From Pseudomonadota bacterium (GTDB taxonomy: Bacteria > Pseudomonadota > Gammaproteobacteria > Steroidobacterales > Steroidobacteraceae), in assembly GCA_025355245.1 (NCBI GenBank), contig JANXZZ010000179.1, positions 1 to 58,104 on the forward strand: 58,104 bases of DNA. Reading direction: 5' to 3'. The translations under genes and the position numbers were made by a program. Shown here one piece after another: positions 44,839 through 54,637 of this stretch. Numbering within the stretch: the stretch's first letter is position 1; each line of letters opens with the position of its first letter. Under the pieces are notes generated by a model that ran no database searches, was not told the DNA's origin, and saw nothing but the letters and a program-made list of their open reading frames with translations.

Positions 44839-45555
44839 GTGTCGCAGCCGATCGATGGTTCCAGTGGTGCCACCCCGCACGAGCCCGCGACGATCGCGGA
44901 GCGGGTAACCACGGTACTGCTCGTCGACGACCACGACGTCGTGCGCATCGGCTCGCGCCAGCTCATCGACTCGCACGCGGACCTGCAGGTCTGCGGGGAA
45001 GCGACGAGCATTGCCGAGGCGCGCGCGGCGATCGAGCTCCTCAAGCCCGACGTCGTGCTCCTCGACGTCACGCTTGGCGAGGAGGACGGCCTCGAGCTCA
45101 TCCACTCGATCGAGCTCACGAAGCACGCGCCGCGTGTGCTGGTGCTGTCCATGTTCGACGAGACGCTGTACGCGGACGATGCGCTCGCGCTCGGTGCGCA
45201 CGGCTACACGATGAAGGACGCGCCACCCGACCAGCTGGTCGAGGCGATCCGCATCGTCGCGCGCGGCGGGATCTATCTCAGCGAGCAGCTGAACGCGCGC
45301 GCCATGCGCCGCCCCGCCACCGCGCGCGACTCGAGCCCGCGTACGCACGAACCGCTGACGGCGCGCGAACAGGAGGTCGTCGATCTCCTCGGCAGTGCGC
45401 TGTCGACGCGCGAGATCGCGGCCCGCATGGGCACGGCGGTCAAGACCGTCGACTCGCACAAGCGGAACATCTGCGAGAAGCTGTGCCTCGACTCGGCCGC
45501 CGCCCTCCTGCGTTACGCGGTGCTCAGCACGCGCCACGGAAGCGCGCGCGGCTGA
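44839..45555 (+). CDS. NarL/FixJ-family response regulator (orphan)
   Basis: A 238-residue two-component regulator. The receiver (about 24-140) has the acidic pair Asp30-Asp31 (LLVDDHD), phosphoacceptor Asp76 (VVLLDVTLG) and the conserved Lys in YTMKDA. The LuxR-type helix-turn-helix (about 173-230) starts LTAREQEVVDLL and contains TREIAARMGTAVKTVDSHKRNI. A 20-residue Ser/Pro-rich head is present. The GTG at 44839 has GGAG upstream. No histidine kinase is near. It sits between aroK and aroB, which are usually adjacent, and its own targets are unknown. Confidence 0.92.
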   Translation: MSQPIDGSSGATPHEPATIAERVTTVLLVDDHDVVRIGSRQLIDSHADLQVCGEATSIAEARAAIELLKPDVVLLDVTLGEEDGLELIHSIELTKHAPRVLVLSMFDETLYADDALALGAHGYTMKDAPPDQLVEAIRIVARGGIYLSEQLNARAMRRPATARDSSPRTHEPLTAREQEVVDLLGSALSTREIAARMGTAVKTVDSHKRNICEKLCLDSAAALLRYAVLSTRHGSARG

Positions 45556-45749
45556 CCGGACTGGCCGCCCGCAAGGTATTGATATTAAAACAGATTATCC
45601 GGCGGCTCGCCAGGAATCACGCGCAGCGGCCTGAGGCGCGCAAGCGGACGCTCGCGGCCCCGCGCGCTTGTCACCGGTTCGCACAGATTCGAGCGCGGCG
45701 AGCGGCCGGCCCCGAGACCGCGGCGGGCGTTCTTGTTATCGTCGAAGGC

Positions 45750-46838
45750 ATGGCCCCGCCTCCGCTGACACTGTCGATCGACCTCGGCGCGCGCAGCTAT
45801 CCGATCCACATCGGCGCGGGGCTTCTCGGCGATGGCGCGCGACTGATGGCGGCGCTGCCCGCGGGACGGCTGCTCGTGGTCAGCAACACGACCGTGGCGC
45901 CCCTCTACCTGCCGCGCCTGCGTGCCTCGCTCGCCGGCCGCGACGTCGCCGAGTGCATCCTGCCGGACGGCGAATCCTGGAAGACGCTAGCGACGCTCGA
46001 GCGCGTCTACGACAGGCTCGCCGCCGCGCGCATCAACCGCGACGGCGCGGTGCTCGCGCTCGGCGGCGGCGTCGTCGGCGACCTCGCGGGTCTGGCGGCC
46101 GCGACCTGGCAGCGCGGCATCGCCTGCGCGCAGCTGCCGACGACGCTGCTCGCACAGGTTGACTCCTCGATCGGCGGCAAGACGGCCGTCAACCACCCGG
46201 CCGGCAAGAACCTGATCGGCGCCTTCCACCAGCCGTGCGTGGTGCTCGCCGACCTCGAGACGCTCGCCACCCTGCCCGACCGTGAACTCAAGGCCGGGCT
46301 TGCCGAAGTCATCAAGTGTGCGCTGGTCCGGGATTTGCGGTTCCTCGAGTGGCTCGAGCGCGAGATACCGCGGCTACTCGCCCGCGACGCCGCGACGCTC
46401 GCCGAAGCGATCCACCGCGCCTGCGCGATCAAGGCCGCGATCGTCACGGCGGACGAGCGCGAGAGCGGCGCGCGGGCGCTCCTGAACCTCGGCCACACTT
46501 TCGCGCACGCCATCGAGGCGGCGGCCGGGTACGGCGAGTGGCTGCACGGCGAGGCCGTCGCGATCGGCCTGGTGCTCGCCGCGGAGACCTCCGCCCGGCT
46601 CGGCTGGCTCGGGCGCCCGGAGGTCGAGCGCGTGCGCTCGCTGCTCGAGCGCGCCGGCCTGCCGGTGCGCGCACCGCGCATCGGCCGCGAACGGGCCTAC
46701 GAACTCATGTCGCTCGACAAGAAGGTCGTGGGCGGTCGCATCCGCCTGGTGCTCCTCAAGTCGCTCGGCGAGGCCGTGGTGACCGGCGACTACGATGCGG
46801 GCGCGCTCGAGGCCGTGCTCGTGGCGGAGGTGGCCTGA
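45750..46838 (+). CDS. aroB: 3-dehydroquinate synthase AroB
   Basis: A 362-residue NAD- and Zn/Co-dependent enzyme that converts DAHP to 3-dehydroquinate in the shikimate pathway. [28 protein letters not shown] (NAD site) and [25 protein letters not shown] (active site, quoted in parts) are diagnostic. [10 protein letters not shown] and HGEAV hold metal ligands. The ATG at 45750 begins the conserved part although the frame is open far upstream. Its stop overlaps the dgt start by one base. Confidence 0.95.
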   Translation: MAPPPLTLSIDLGARSYPIHIGAGLLGDGARLMAALPAGRLLVVSNTTVAPLYLPRLRASLAGRDVAECILPDGESWKTLATLERVYDRLAAARINRDGAVLALGGGVVGDLAGLAAATWQRGIACAQLPTTLLAQVDSSIGGKTAVNHPAGKNLIGAFHQPCVVLADLETLATLPDRELKAGLAEVIKCALVRDLRFLEWLEREIPRLLARDAATLAEAIHRACAIKAAIVTADERESGARALLNLGHTFAHAIEAAAGYGEWLHGEAVAIGLVLAAETSARLGWLGRPEVERVRSLLERAGLPVRAPRIGRERAYELMSLDKKVVGGRIRLVLLKSLGEAVVTGDYDAGALEAVLVAEVA

Positions 46839-48022
46839 TGCCGCGTCCCTCCGACCCGCCGACCGACGTGCTGCTCGCGCCCTATGCCTGCCACGAGGCC
46901 GACTCGCGCGGCCGCGCCCATCCCGAGCCGCCGCCGACCGGCCATCGCACCGAATACCAGCGCGACCGCGACCGCATCGTGCATTCGACGGCATTCCGCC
47001 GGCTCGTCTACAAGACGCAGGTCTTCGTCAACCACGAGGGCGACCTCTACCGCACGCGCCTGACGCACTCACTCGAGGTCGCGCAGATCGCGCGCTCGGT
47101 GTGCCGCGCGCTCAGCCTCAACGAGACGCTCTGCGAGGCGATCTGCCTCGCACACGACCTCGGCCACACGCCCTTCGGCCATGCGGGGCAAGACGCGCTC
47201 AACGAGTGTATGCGCGACTACGGCGGCTTCGAGCACAACCTGCAGTCGCTCCGGGTGGTCGATGAGCTCGAGGAGCGCTACGCGGAGTTCGTGGGCCTCA
47301 ACCTCACCTTCGAGTGCCGCGAGGGGATACTGAAACACTGCTCGGCACGCAACGCCGCCAAGCTCGGCGAGCTCGGCCGACGCTTCCTCGAACGGCAGCA
47401 GCCCGGCCTCGAGGCGCAGCTCGCAAACGTGGCCGACGAGATCGCCTACAACAACCACGACGTTGACGACGGACTGCGCGCGGGGCTCGTGACCACGCGC
47501 GAGCTCGGCGACGTCAAACTGTTCGCACGGCACCACGCCGAGGTCGAGGGCCGCTACCCCGGCATCGCGGAGCGGCGCCTGATCCACGAGGTGGTGAGGC
47601 GCATGATCAACGAGGTCGTGACCGATCTCATCGACACGACCCGCGCGCGCATCGAAGCGGCACCGCCCGCGAGCGCCGCGGCGGTGCGCGCCTACGGCGA
47701 GCCGCTGGTCGCCTTCAGCGAGCGAATCGCCGCGGAGCACCGCGAGCTCAAGCGCTTCCTGCATGAGCGCGTGTACCGGCACTTTCGCGTGGTGCGCATG
47801 ACGACCAAGGCGCAGCGCGTGGTGAAGGCGCTGTTTCGCGCCTACTTCGACGACCTGAGGCTCTTGCCAGACGAGCACCGCGACGCGGCGCGCCGCCTCG
47901 AGACGGAGCAGGGCACCGACGGCCGCGCGCGGGCGGTCGCCGATTACATCGCCGGCATGACCGACCGCTACGCGATCCTCGAGCACGCCCGCCTCTACGA
48001 CCCGAGCGTTCCGCAGGGCTGA
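46838..48022 (+). CDS. dgt: Deoxyguanosinetriphosphate triphosphohydrolase-like protein
   Basis: A 394-residue HD-domain hydrolase that splits dNTPs into deoxynucleoside and triphosphate. The HD motif is in [11 protein letters not shown] and [17 protein letters not shown] (metal-binding His, His-Asp, His). [21 protein letters not shown] is the typical N-terminal motif. [15 protein letters not shown] carries the distal Asp. The short loop form matches the type 2 dGTPases (Dgt-like), not the longer E. coli Dgt. It overlaps aroB by one base, the usual aroB-dgt linkage in many proteobacteria. Confidence 0.92.
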   Translation: MPRPSDPPTDVLLAPYACHEADSRGRAHPEPPPTGHRTEYQRDRDRIVHSTAFRRLVYKTQVFVNHEGDLYRTRLTHSLEVAQIARSVCRALSLNETLCEAICLAHDLGHTPFGHAGQDALNECMRDYGGFEHNLQSLRVVDELEERYAEFVGLNLTFECREGILKHCSARNAAKLGELGRRFLERQQPGLEAQLANVADEIAYNNHDVDDGLRAGLVTTRELGDVKLFARHHAEVEGRYPGIAERRLIHEVVRRMINEVVTDLIDTTRARIEAAPPASAAAVRAYGEPLVAFSERIAAEHRELKRFLHERVYRHFRVVRMTTKAQRVVKALFRAYFDDLRLLPDEHRDAARRLETEQGTDGRARAVADYIAGMTDRYAILEHARLYDPSVPQG

Positions 48023-48070
48023 GCGCCGATTGGCTCGCGCCCCGGCGCCCCGCCACGGCATAATCACGCC

Positions 48071-48781
48071 ATGAAATCGATCCCTGCGCGCGAGCGACTG
48101 ATTTTCGCACTCGACGTCCCCGATGCCGCGACCGCGAGGCGCAGCGTCGAGACGCTCGGCGACTCGGTCGTGTTTTACAAGCTCGGTCTCGAGCTCATGA
48201 TGGCCGGCGGCTACCACGAGCTCGTCGACTGGATGGTCGCGCGTGGCAACAAGGTGTTCGCCGACCTCAAGTTCTTCGACATCCCGGCGACGGTGGCCGC
48301 GGCGGTGCGGCGCCTCAACGGCCGCGGCGTCACGTTCACGACCGTGCACGGCAACCAGGGAATCATGGAGGCGGCCGTCGCGGCGGCGGTCGACGTGAAG
48401 ATCCTCGCGGTCACCGTGCTCACGAGCCTCGATCGCGGCGATCTCGACGATCTCGGCTTCGCCTGCAACGTCGAGGAGCTGGTGATCTCTCGTGCGCGAC
48501 GCGCGCTTGCCGCGGGCTGCGCGGGCGTCGTCTCCTCCGGCGTCGAGGCCGAGGCGATCCGCCGTGAGATCGGGCCGCGCCTGCTGGTCGTCACGCCCGG
48601 CATCCGCCCGGTCGAGAACCGCGCCGAGGACGACCAGAAGCGCGTGCTGACGGTCGAGCGCGCCTTCGCCGCCGGTGCCGACTACATCGTCGTCGGCCGT
48701 CCGATCCGCGATGCCAGCGACCCGCGCGCGGCCGCCGAGGCGATCCAGGGTTCGATCGCCAGCGCCACGCTCGAGCGCTGA
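48071..48781 (+). CDS. pyrF: Orotidine 5'-phosphate decarboxylase
   Basis: A 236-residue enzyme making UMP, the last step of pyrimidine synthesis. LIFALDVPD, the catalytic [11 protein letters not shown] (Asp-x-Lys-x-x-Asp) and TPGIRP plus [14 protein letters not shown] (phosphate-binding loop) are diagnostic for the type I bacterial form. It starts 48 bases after dgt and ends five bases before hemE. Confidence 0.97.
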   Translation: MKSIPARERLIFALDVPDAATARRSVETLGDSVVFYKLGLELMMAGGYHELVDWMVARGNKVFADLKFFDIPATVAAAVRRLNGRGVTFTTVHGNQGIMEAAVAAAVDVKILAVTVLTSLDRGDLDDLGFACNVEELVISRARRALAAGCAGVVSSGVEAEAIRREIGPRLLVVTPGIRPVENRAEDDQKRVLTVERAFAAGADYIVVGRPIRDASDPRAAAEAIQGSIASATLER

Positions 48782-48786
48782 CCCAG

Positions 48787-49857
48787 ATGTCCAGACCGCT
48801 CTCGAACGATCTCTTCCTGCGCGCGCTGCTGCGCGAGCCGACGCCGCGCACGCCCGTGTGGATGATGCGCCAGGCCGGTCGCTACCTACCCGAGTACCGC
48901 GCCACGCGCGAGCGTGCCGGCAGCTTTCTGGCGCTGTGCTCGAACCCCGACTACGCCTGCGAAGTGACACTGCAGCCGCTCGCGCGCTTTCCGCTCGATG
49001 CGGCGATCCTGTTCTCGGACATCCTGACGATTCCGCATGCGCTCGGGCTCGGCCTCGAGTTCGAAGCCGGCGAGGGGCCTACGCTCGCGCATCCCGTGCG
49101 CAGCGCCGCAGACATCGATCGCCTGCCGACGCTCGATCCCGAGCGCGAGCTGCGCTACGTGATGGACGCGGTGCGCCTGATCCGTCGCGAGCTCGGCGGC
49201 CGCGTGCCGTTGATCGGCTTCGCGGGCAGCCCGTGGACCGTTGCGACCTACATCGTCGAGGGCGGCAGCAGCAAGACCTTCGCGCGCATCAAGGCGATGC
49301 TCTACGCCGAGCCCACCCAACTGCACCGCCTGCTCGACAAGCTCGCGCGCGCGACGATCGACTACCTGAACGCGCAGATCCGCGCGGGCGCGCAGGCGGT
49401 CATGGTCTTCGACACCTGGGGCGGCGTGCTGGCGCCCGCGAGCTACCTCGAGTTCTCGCACGCCTACATGGCGCGCATCGTCGCGGAGCTCATCCGCGAG
49501 CACGAGGGCCGGCGCGTGCCGGCGGTCCTGTTCACCAAGGGCGGCGGCACGGATGCGCTCGCGGCGCTCGCGACGACCGGAGCCGACGCCGTCGGCGTCG
49601 ACTGGTGCACCGACCTCAAGGACGCGCGCCACGCTGTTCAGGGCCGCGTGGCGCTGCAGGGCAACCTCGATCCTTCGGTGCTGTACGCGCCCCCGGCCGT
49701 CATCCGTGCCGAAGTCGGGCGCGTGCTCGCGAGCTTCGGGTCGGGCCCGGGGCACGTGTTCAACCTCGGGCACGGCATCCACCCGGACGTCGCGCCCGAG
49801 CGCGCGGGGGCAATGATCGCCGCGGTGCACGATCTCTCGCCGGCCTACCACAGCTGA
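48787..49857 (+). CDS. hemE: Uroporphyrinogen decarboxylase
   Basis: A 356-residue enzyme that decarboxylates uroporphyrinogen III to coproporphyrinogen III in haem synthesis. Signature motifs are [27 protein letters not shown] and [17 protein letters not shown]. The C-terminal FNLGHGIHP is conserved. The start at 48787 lies five bases after pyrF, so they are probably co-transcribed. Confidence 0.97.
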   Translation: MSRPLSNDLFLRALLREPTPRTPVWMMRQAGRYLPEYRATRERAGSFLALCSNPDYACEVTLQPLARFPLDAAILFSDILTIPHALGLGLEFEAGEGPTLAHPVRSAADIDRLPTLDPERELRYVMDAVRLIRRELGGRVPLIGFAGSPWTVATYIVEGGSSKTFARIKAMLYAEPTQLHRLLDKLARATIDYLNAQIRAGAQAVMVFDTWGGVLAPASYLEFSHAYMARIVAELIREHEGRRVPAVLFTKGGGTDALAALATTGADAVGVDWCTDLKDARHAVQGRVALQGNLDPSVLYAPPAVIRAEVGRVLASFGSGPGHVFNLGHGIHPDVAPERAGAMIAAVHDLSPAYHS

Positions 49858-50064
49858 GGCCGCTGGCTGCGCCGGGGTCTTGCGGCTCGCCCGCGCAAAG
49901 CCTCCAACGCCGGATGTCCGAACCCGCGGTTGGAGCGACCGTGACGGACAGAGCGTCGCGGCAATGGCCGGCGACCGCGGCCACTCAAGCCGATCGCTGG
50001 GCGCCCAGGCGCATGCGCACTGTCGATATCACCGTGGCGAAGTCGTCAATGCCGGAGACCTCTG

Positions 50065-50358
50065 ATGGACGCAGATCTCACGCTTAAATCGCGCGACCAA
50101 CTCGTCGAAGAGGTTAAACGGCTGCGCGCTGGAATTCGCACGCACCGCGACAGTACCGGGCACGACCTGTGCTGGCACCATCCCGCGCTCTGGAGCCTCC
50201 TGCCGGAACCGGTGGAGCCGTCGGTGCTGGTACCGTCCTGGCCAAAGTTCCTGAGCGGGTGCGTACATTACCGCGCATCACTCGACCGTCAGCTTCCGGA
50301 CGCACCGCGGGCGGACATGGAATTCATGGCCGGCGCGGGTGATCAAGAGCGCAAATAG
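50065..50358 (+). CDS. Conserved small hypothetical protein (97 aa)
   Basis: A 97-residue cytosolic protein. GGAGA precedes the ATG. The N-terminus is helical (SRDQLVEEVKRLRAGIRTHRD), followed by HDLCWHHPALWSLLPE and VPSWPKFLSGCVHYRASLD. The Trp/His/Cys-rich central part looks well constrained and I recall similar short proteins annotated as hypothetical in other proteobacteria, but cannot name a family or function. No membrane segment. Confidence 0.6.
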   Translation: MDADLTLKSRDQLVEEVKRLRAGIRTHRDSTGHDLCWHHPALWSLLPEPVEPSVLVPSWPKFLSGCVHYRASLDRQLPDAPRADMEFMAGAGDQERK

Positions 50359-50360
50359 CC

Positions 50361-50537
50361 ATGCCGCGGCGGCAGCGTCCAGCGGGCGCCGGCTCGAGCA
50401 ACTTCCTCCGGGCGCACCGCGATCCCGAGCCGTTCTACCGGCCGGCGCAGATCGGACCGCGCGGCCGGTCCGCTCCGCGGCTCGACCGGGACGGCGTCGG
50501 CCCGGCGCAAGCCGGGAACCTGATCGAGGCGGGCTAG
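50361..50537 (+). CDS. Possible small protein after the 97-aa gene (58 aa)
   Basis: An ORF of 58 residues (MPRRQRPAGAGSSNFLRAHR at the start) beginning two bases after the previous stop. Codon third positions are GC-rich as in real genes, and the spacing suggests coupling, but no recognisable motif or strong ribosome-binding site is present. It may be a chance ORF. The 257 bases that follow, to 50794, show no gene. Confidence 0.25.
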   Translation: MPRRQRPAGAGSSNFLRAHRDPEPFYRPAQIGPRGRSAPRLDRDGVGPAQAGNLIEAG

Positions 50538-50794
50538 CGCCTCGTGGCCCCAAAGACCCTTGCGCGGTCGGTCGAGGGTCGGGAGCCGACACCCAAGCCG
50601 GCAAGACGCGGCGCACCGGGCGCCCGGCCGGCGACGCCAGACGCCCCGGCCGGGGCCCGTAGCCGGCCTCGCCGACCGCCAGAACAGCCTATTTCCCGCG
50701 CTTCCTCACAGAATTGACCGCCCCCGACACCGCGCGTCCTTTAGGCACAGGAGCCCGCGACCGATAACGGGGTAAGGGTCCGAGGGAGAGGGAT

Positions 50795-51808
50795 GTGGGC
50801 GAGGCTTCTGCCTGTCGCGTGCTGCTGATCGAGGAAGGCGCCGCCGCGGCGCCGCTCGACGCCGCCGCGTTCGCACCCGGCTTCACGGTCGCCCGGGTCG
50901 ACAGTCTTGCCGCGGCGGTCCTGGAGCTGCGCCTCGACCCTCCCGACTGCGTACTGCTGGCGCTCGAGCTCAAGGGCGATGACATGGGCAGGGCGGTGCG
51001 GAGCCTGCGCGAGTACCTGCCGTGCGCGGCGCTGGTGGCGCTCGCGCCCGGCTCCGATCACGTGGCCGCACGCGCGGCGATCCGCGCTGGCGCCGATGAC
51101 TGCCTCGAGAACGACGCGCTCGACGCGCGCCGCCTCAACCGCGCGATCGAGCTCGCGGGCGAGAGGAGCGCCGCGCGCAGCCGCCTGATGACGCTGGCGC
51201 TTCGCGATCTGCTCACCGGCCTCGCCAATCGCACGCAGTTCCAGGACGCGCTCGGCCGCGCGGTCGCACGCGCCGCACGCAGCGGCCTGGTGCTCGCGCT
51301 CCTGCACGTCGATCTCGACGACTTCAAGTCGATCAACAACGGCTACGGCTACGAGGTGGGCGACTCGATCCTGAAGGCCGTCGCCGCGCGCCTCGCGGCG
51401 CAGGTGCGCCTCGGTGACACGCTCGCCCGCATCGGCGGCGACGAATTCGCGCTGATCCTTGAGAACGTAGGCTCGCACGAGGCCGCCGCAGCGGTCGGCC
51501 GCAAGCTCCTGGGGGCGCTCGCGCCCGCGATCGCGGTCGGCGACGAGACGCATCGCGTGCTCGCCAGCATCGGCATTGCGTTCCAGCCGGCGGACGGTGA
51601 TTCGTCCGACGAACTGATCCTGTCCGCGGACCTCGCGATGCACGCGGCCAAGCACCGCGGCGGCGGGCGCATCGGCAGCTTCTCGGGACTGCTCCTCGAT
51701 CCCGCGCCCGGCATCGACGCGCCGCGCGCGCGCCTGCTCGCGGCAGGCCAGCGCCTGCCCGTTCTGTACCCGGCCCCGGCGCCGACCGCGGATCCCGCGC
51801 TCGTCTAG
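50795..51808 (+). CDS. Diguanylate cyclase (GGDEF) with degenerate receiver domain
   Basis: A 337-residue protein. Residues 1-125 have a receiver fold, but the position of the phosphoacceptor Asp is Ala56 (VLLALELKG) and the acidic pair is weakened to IEEG, so it is probably not phosphorylated. The GGDEF domain (about 135-295) has GGDEF at 214-218 and an I-site RxxD (RLGD, 205-208) five residues before it, so an active, product-inhibited c-di-GMP synthase is expected. A Pro/Ala-rich tail ends it. GTG at 50795 follows GAGGGAGAG. Confidence 0.9.
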   Translation: MGEASACRVLLIEEGAAAAPLDAAAFAPGFTVARVDSLAAAVLELRLDPPDCVLLALELKGDDMGRAVRSLREYLPCAALVALAPGSDHVAARAAIRAGADDCLENDALDARRLNRAIELAGERSAARSRLMTLALRDLLTGLANRTQFQDALGRAVARAARSGLVLALLHVDLDDFKSINNGYGYEVGDSILKAVAARLAAQVRLGDTLARIGGDEFALILENVGSHEAAAAVGRKLLGALAPAIAVGDETHRVLASIGIAFQPADGDSSDELILSADLAMHAAKHRGGGRIGSFSGLLLDPAPGIDAPRARLLAAGQRLPVLYPAPAPTADPALV

Positions 51809-51845
51809 CGCCGCGACCGCCCGCTTCGGGTAGAGTTCCGGCCCT

Positions 51846-52229
51846 ATGTCCGTGCTCTACATCGCGCTCGGCGGGGCCATCGGCAGCCTCGGTCGCTACT
51901 TCCTCGCGCAGGCCCTCGGCCTCGCCCTCGGCGGGGCTTTCCCGTGGGGCACGCTGGTCGTCAACGTGACCGGCAGCTTCGCGATCGGCTTCATTGCCGG
52001 AGGCGCCAGTGCGGGCGGGCGCTGGGTCGAGTCGCCGTTCACCCGCCAGTTCCTGATGGTCGGCGTCTGCGGCGGCTATACGACGTTCTCCGCGTTCAGC
52101 CTGCAGACCTTCGACCTGCTGCAGGCGGGCGACGTCGGCCGCGCGGGACTCTACATGCTCGCCTCCGTCGCGCTCTGCGTGCTCGCGACCTGGGCGGGTT
52201 TCGTCGCGGCCGCGGCCGTCACGCGCTGA
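51846..52229 (+). CDS. crcB: Fluoride ion channel CrcB (Fluc)
   Basis: A 127-residue four-helix membrane protein that dimerises into a fluoride channel and protects against F- toxicity. ALGGAIGSLGRYFLAQ, GTLVVNVTGSFAIGFI (with the conserved Asn) and GVCGGYTTFSAFSLQTFDL are diagnostic. The start is 37 bases after the GGDEF gene. No fluoride riboswitch precedes it; the gap is too short and lacks the motif. Confidence 0.95.
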   Translation: MSVLYIALGGAIGSLGRYFLAQALGLALGGAFPWGTLVVNVTGSFAIGFIAGGASAGGRWVESPFTRQFLMVGVCGGYTTFSAFSLQTFDLLQAGDVGRAGLYMLASVALCVLATWAGFVAAAAVTR

Positions 52230-52264
52230 ACCGCCGCGATGCCGCTGGCAAGGAGAGGACGTCG

Positions 52265-52816
52265 ATGACAATCGAGGCGGGGCCGCACGAGCTCTTCACC
52301 ACGCTCGCGAACGAGCGCGACATCGCGGGCATCGTCACGCTCGTGAACTCCGCCTACCGCGGCACCGCGAGCCGGCGCGGCTGGACGTCGGAAGAGCACC
52401 TGATCGAGGGGCAGCGCACGAGCCCCGACTCGATCCTCGAGCTTCTCCAGGAGCAGGGCAGCGTGATCCTGCTGATGCGCGGCCAGTCGGCGTTGAACGC
52501 CTGCGTGCACCTCAGAAAGGCGGCCAACGACACCACCTACCTCGGCATGCTGTCGGTGCGCCCGGCGATGCAGGGGAGCCTGTTCGGCCGCGCCATGCTC
52601 GCTTCCGCCGAGACCTACGCGCGCCAGCATTTTGCTGCGCGCGCGGTCGAGATGACGGTCATCAACGTGCGCGAAGAGCTGATCGCGTGGTACGAGCGGC
52701 GCGGCTACGCGCGCACCGGCGAGCTGCGCCCCTTTCCCTACGGCGACACGCGCCTCGGCACGCCGACGCGCGACGACCTCAAGTTCGTGGTGCTGACGCG
52801 CACGATCGCGAGCTGA
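52265..52816 (+). CDS. GNAT-family N-acetyltransferase
   Basis: A 183-residue acetyltransferase. DIAGIVTLVNSAYRG is the N-terminal helix and the acetyl-CoA segment is YLGMLSVRPAMQGSLFGRAML, a relaxed version of the QxxGxG/A motif. The tail has WYERRGYARTGELRPFPYG. GGAGA precedes the ATG at 52265. The upstream frame is open only because of high GC content. Substrate unknown. Its stop faces the fadD stop ten bases away. Confidence 0.85.
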   Translation: MTIEAGPHELFTTLANERDIAGIVTLVNSAYRGTASRRGWTSEEHLIEGQRTSPDSILELLQEQGSVILLMRGQSALNACVHLRKAANDTTYLGMLSVRPAMQGSLFGRAMLASAETYARQHFAARAVEMTVINVREELIAWYERRGYARTGELRPFPYGDTRLGTPTRDDLKFVVLTRTIAS

Positions 52817-52825
52817 CGGGCGACC

Positions 52826-54505
52826 TCAGGGCTTCTTGACGAGCTCGTCGCGGAGCGCGCGCCTCAGAATCTTGCCGACATTGGTCTTCGGCAGCTCCGC
52901 TCGGAAGTAGATGTGCCGCGGCACCTTGTAGCCCGTGAGCTCGGTGCGCGCGAACTCGGTGACCTGCGCCGCGGTCAGCGACGGCTCTTTGCGCACCACG
53001 AACACCGCGACTACTTCGCCCGAGTGCTCGTCGGGCTGCGACACGGCCGCGACCTCGAGGATTCCGGGATGCTTCGCGAGCACGCCCTCGACCTCGTTCG
53101 GGTACACGTTGAATCCCGACACCAGGATCATGTCCTTCTTGCGGTCCTCGATGTAGACGAAGCCCGCCGCGTCGATGCGCCCGAGGTCGCCGCTGCGCAG
53201 CCAGCCGCCCTCGAGCATGACCTTGGCGGTTTCGTCCGGCCGGTTCCAGTAGCCGCGCATGACCTGCGGCCCGCGCACGCAGATCTCGCCGACCGCGCCG
53301 ATGCCGAGCTCCTTGCCGAGGTCATCGACGATGGAGATCTCGGTCGAGGGCATCGGCAGGCCGATCGAGTTGTTGAAGCCGACGTTGCGCGGGTTCGTGG
53401 TCGCGATCGGCGAGGTCTCGGTGAGTCCCCAGCCCTGCGCGAGCGTGCAGCCGGTGCGCTCCTTCCAGCGCACCGCGACCGCCTCCTGCAGCGCCATCCC
53501 GCCCGCGACGCAGGTGAGGACCGAGGAGCAGTCGACCTCGGCGAACGCCGGTTCGTTGAGCAGTCCGTTGTAGAGAGTGTTGACGCCGTAGTAAACGGTG
53601 CAGCGGTACTTCTTGAGGTCGCGCACGAACGCGGGCATGTCGCGCGGATTCGTGATCATGATCGTGTGGCCGCCCTCGCGCATCCACAAGAGCGCGATCG
53701 AGGTCAGCGCGAAGATGTGATAGAAGGGCAGCGCACCGAGCACCGTCTGCGGCGACTTGCGCTCCTCCGCGTACTGCTCGAGCCACGCACTCGCCTGCAG
53801 TGTGTTGGCAACCATGTTCCGGTGCGTCAGCGTCGCGCCCTTGGCGACGCCCGTGGTGCCGCCCGTGTACTGCAGGAACGCGACGTCCTCCGGTCCCAGC
53901 GGCACGGGATCGAGGTCGACCCACTTGCCCTGCTCGAGCACCTCGGAGAAGGAGTGCCCGTCCGGCAGCACGTAGCGCTTCACCTGCTTCCTGATGCTGC
54001 GCAGCGTGAAGTTGACGATCGGCCCCTTCGGAAAGCCCAGCAGGTCGCCGATGCCGGTCACGATGACGACCTCGACGTCGGTCTCGGCGAGGCAGTCCTC
54101 GAGCAGGTGCGCGGCGTTCTCGAACACCACGATCGCCTTCGCGCCCGAGTCCTTGAGCTGGTGCTCGAGTTCGCGCAGCGTGTAGAGCGGATTCGTGTTG
54201 ACGACCGTGAGCCCGGCACGCAGCGCCCCGTACAGCGCCACCGGGTACTGCAGGATGTTCGGCATCATGAGCGCGATGCGATCGCCGCGCACGAGGCGCG
54301 CTTCCTGCTGCAGCCAGGCGCCGAACGCGCGGCTCATGGCATCGAGCTGCCGGTAGCTGATCGTGGTGCCGAAGTTCGAGAATGCCGCGCGCGGCCCGTG
54401 CCGCTCGCAGGCCTCCTCGAATACCTGGCGCAGCGACTGGTAGCGCTCCGGATCAATGTCGGAGGGGACGCCGGGCGGGTAGGACTTGAGCCAGACTTTT
54501 TCCAC
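52826..54505 (-). CDS. fadD: Long-chain fatty-acid-CoA ligase FadD
   Basis: A 559-residue acyl-CoA synthetase. The P-loop is YTGGTTGVAKGATLTH. GWGLTETSP is the A5 motif, LRSGDLGRIDAAGFVYIEDRKKDMI the hinge (FACS signature, quoted in parts), and TNVGKILRRALRDEL carries the C-terminal Lys. The first seven residues MEKVWLK match FadD. GTG at 54505 is the start. It is the last gene of the leftward row after tesA and the MFS-acyltransferase gene; the 132-base gap to the latter leaves room for its own promoter. Confidence 0.95.
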   Translation of the reverse strand: MEKVWLKSYPPGVPSDIDPERYQSLRQVFEEACERHGPRAAFSNFGTTISYRQLDAMSRAFGAWLQQEARLVRGDRIALMMPNILQYPVALYGALRAGLTVVNTNPLYTLRELEHQLKDSGAKAIVVFENAAHLLEDCLAETDVEVVIVTGIGDLLGFPKGPIVNFTLRSIRKQVKRYVLPDGHSFSEVLEQGKWVDLDPVPLGPEDVAFLQYTGGTTGVAKGATLTHRNMVANTLQASAWLEQYAEERKSPQTVLGALPFYHIFALTSIALLWMREGGHTIMITNPRDMPAFVRDLKKYRCTVYYGVNTLYNGLLNEPAFAEVDCSSVLTCVAGGMALQEAVAVRWKERTGCTLAQGWGLTETSPIATTNPRNVGFNNSIGLPMPSTEISIVDDLGKELGIGAVGEICVRGPQVMRGYWNRPDETAKVMLEGGWLRSGDLGRIDAAGFVYIEDRKKDMILVSGFNVYPNEVEGVLAKHPGILEVAAVSQPDEHSGEVVAVFVVRKEPSLTAAQVTEFARTELTGYKVPRHIYFRAELPKTNVGKILRRALRDELVKKP

Positions 54506-54637
54506 TGCGAACCCCGCCGCCTATGTTGCGCCGCAAGAGCCGGGAGGACGCCGGCCCGGTCCAACGCTATCCAGCGCGGGCGCACTCTGCAAGGGAGCCC
54601 GCGCCGATCGCGCTCGCCGCCGACGCGCGGCGAGCCC

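Noticed and set aside
49893-49902. GCGCAAAGCC after hemE, resembling part of the GEMM core
   Set aside because: The GGCAAA strand, the GAAA hairpin and the receptor helix are missing, so this is a chance match.
51809-51845. Possible fluoride riboswitch before crcB
   Set aside because: Only 37 bases separate the two genes and the conserved crcB-motif segments are absent.
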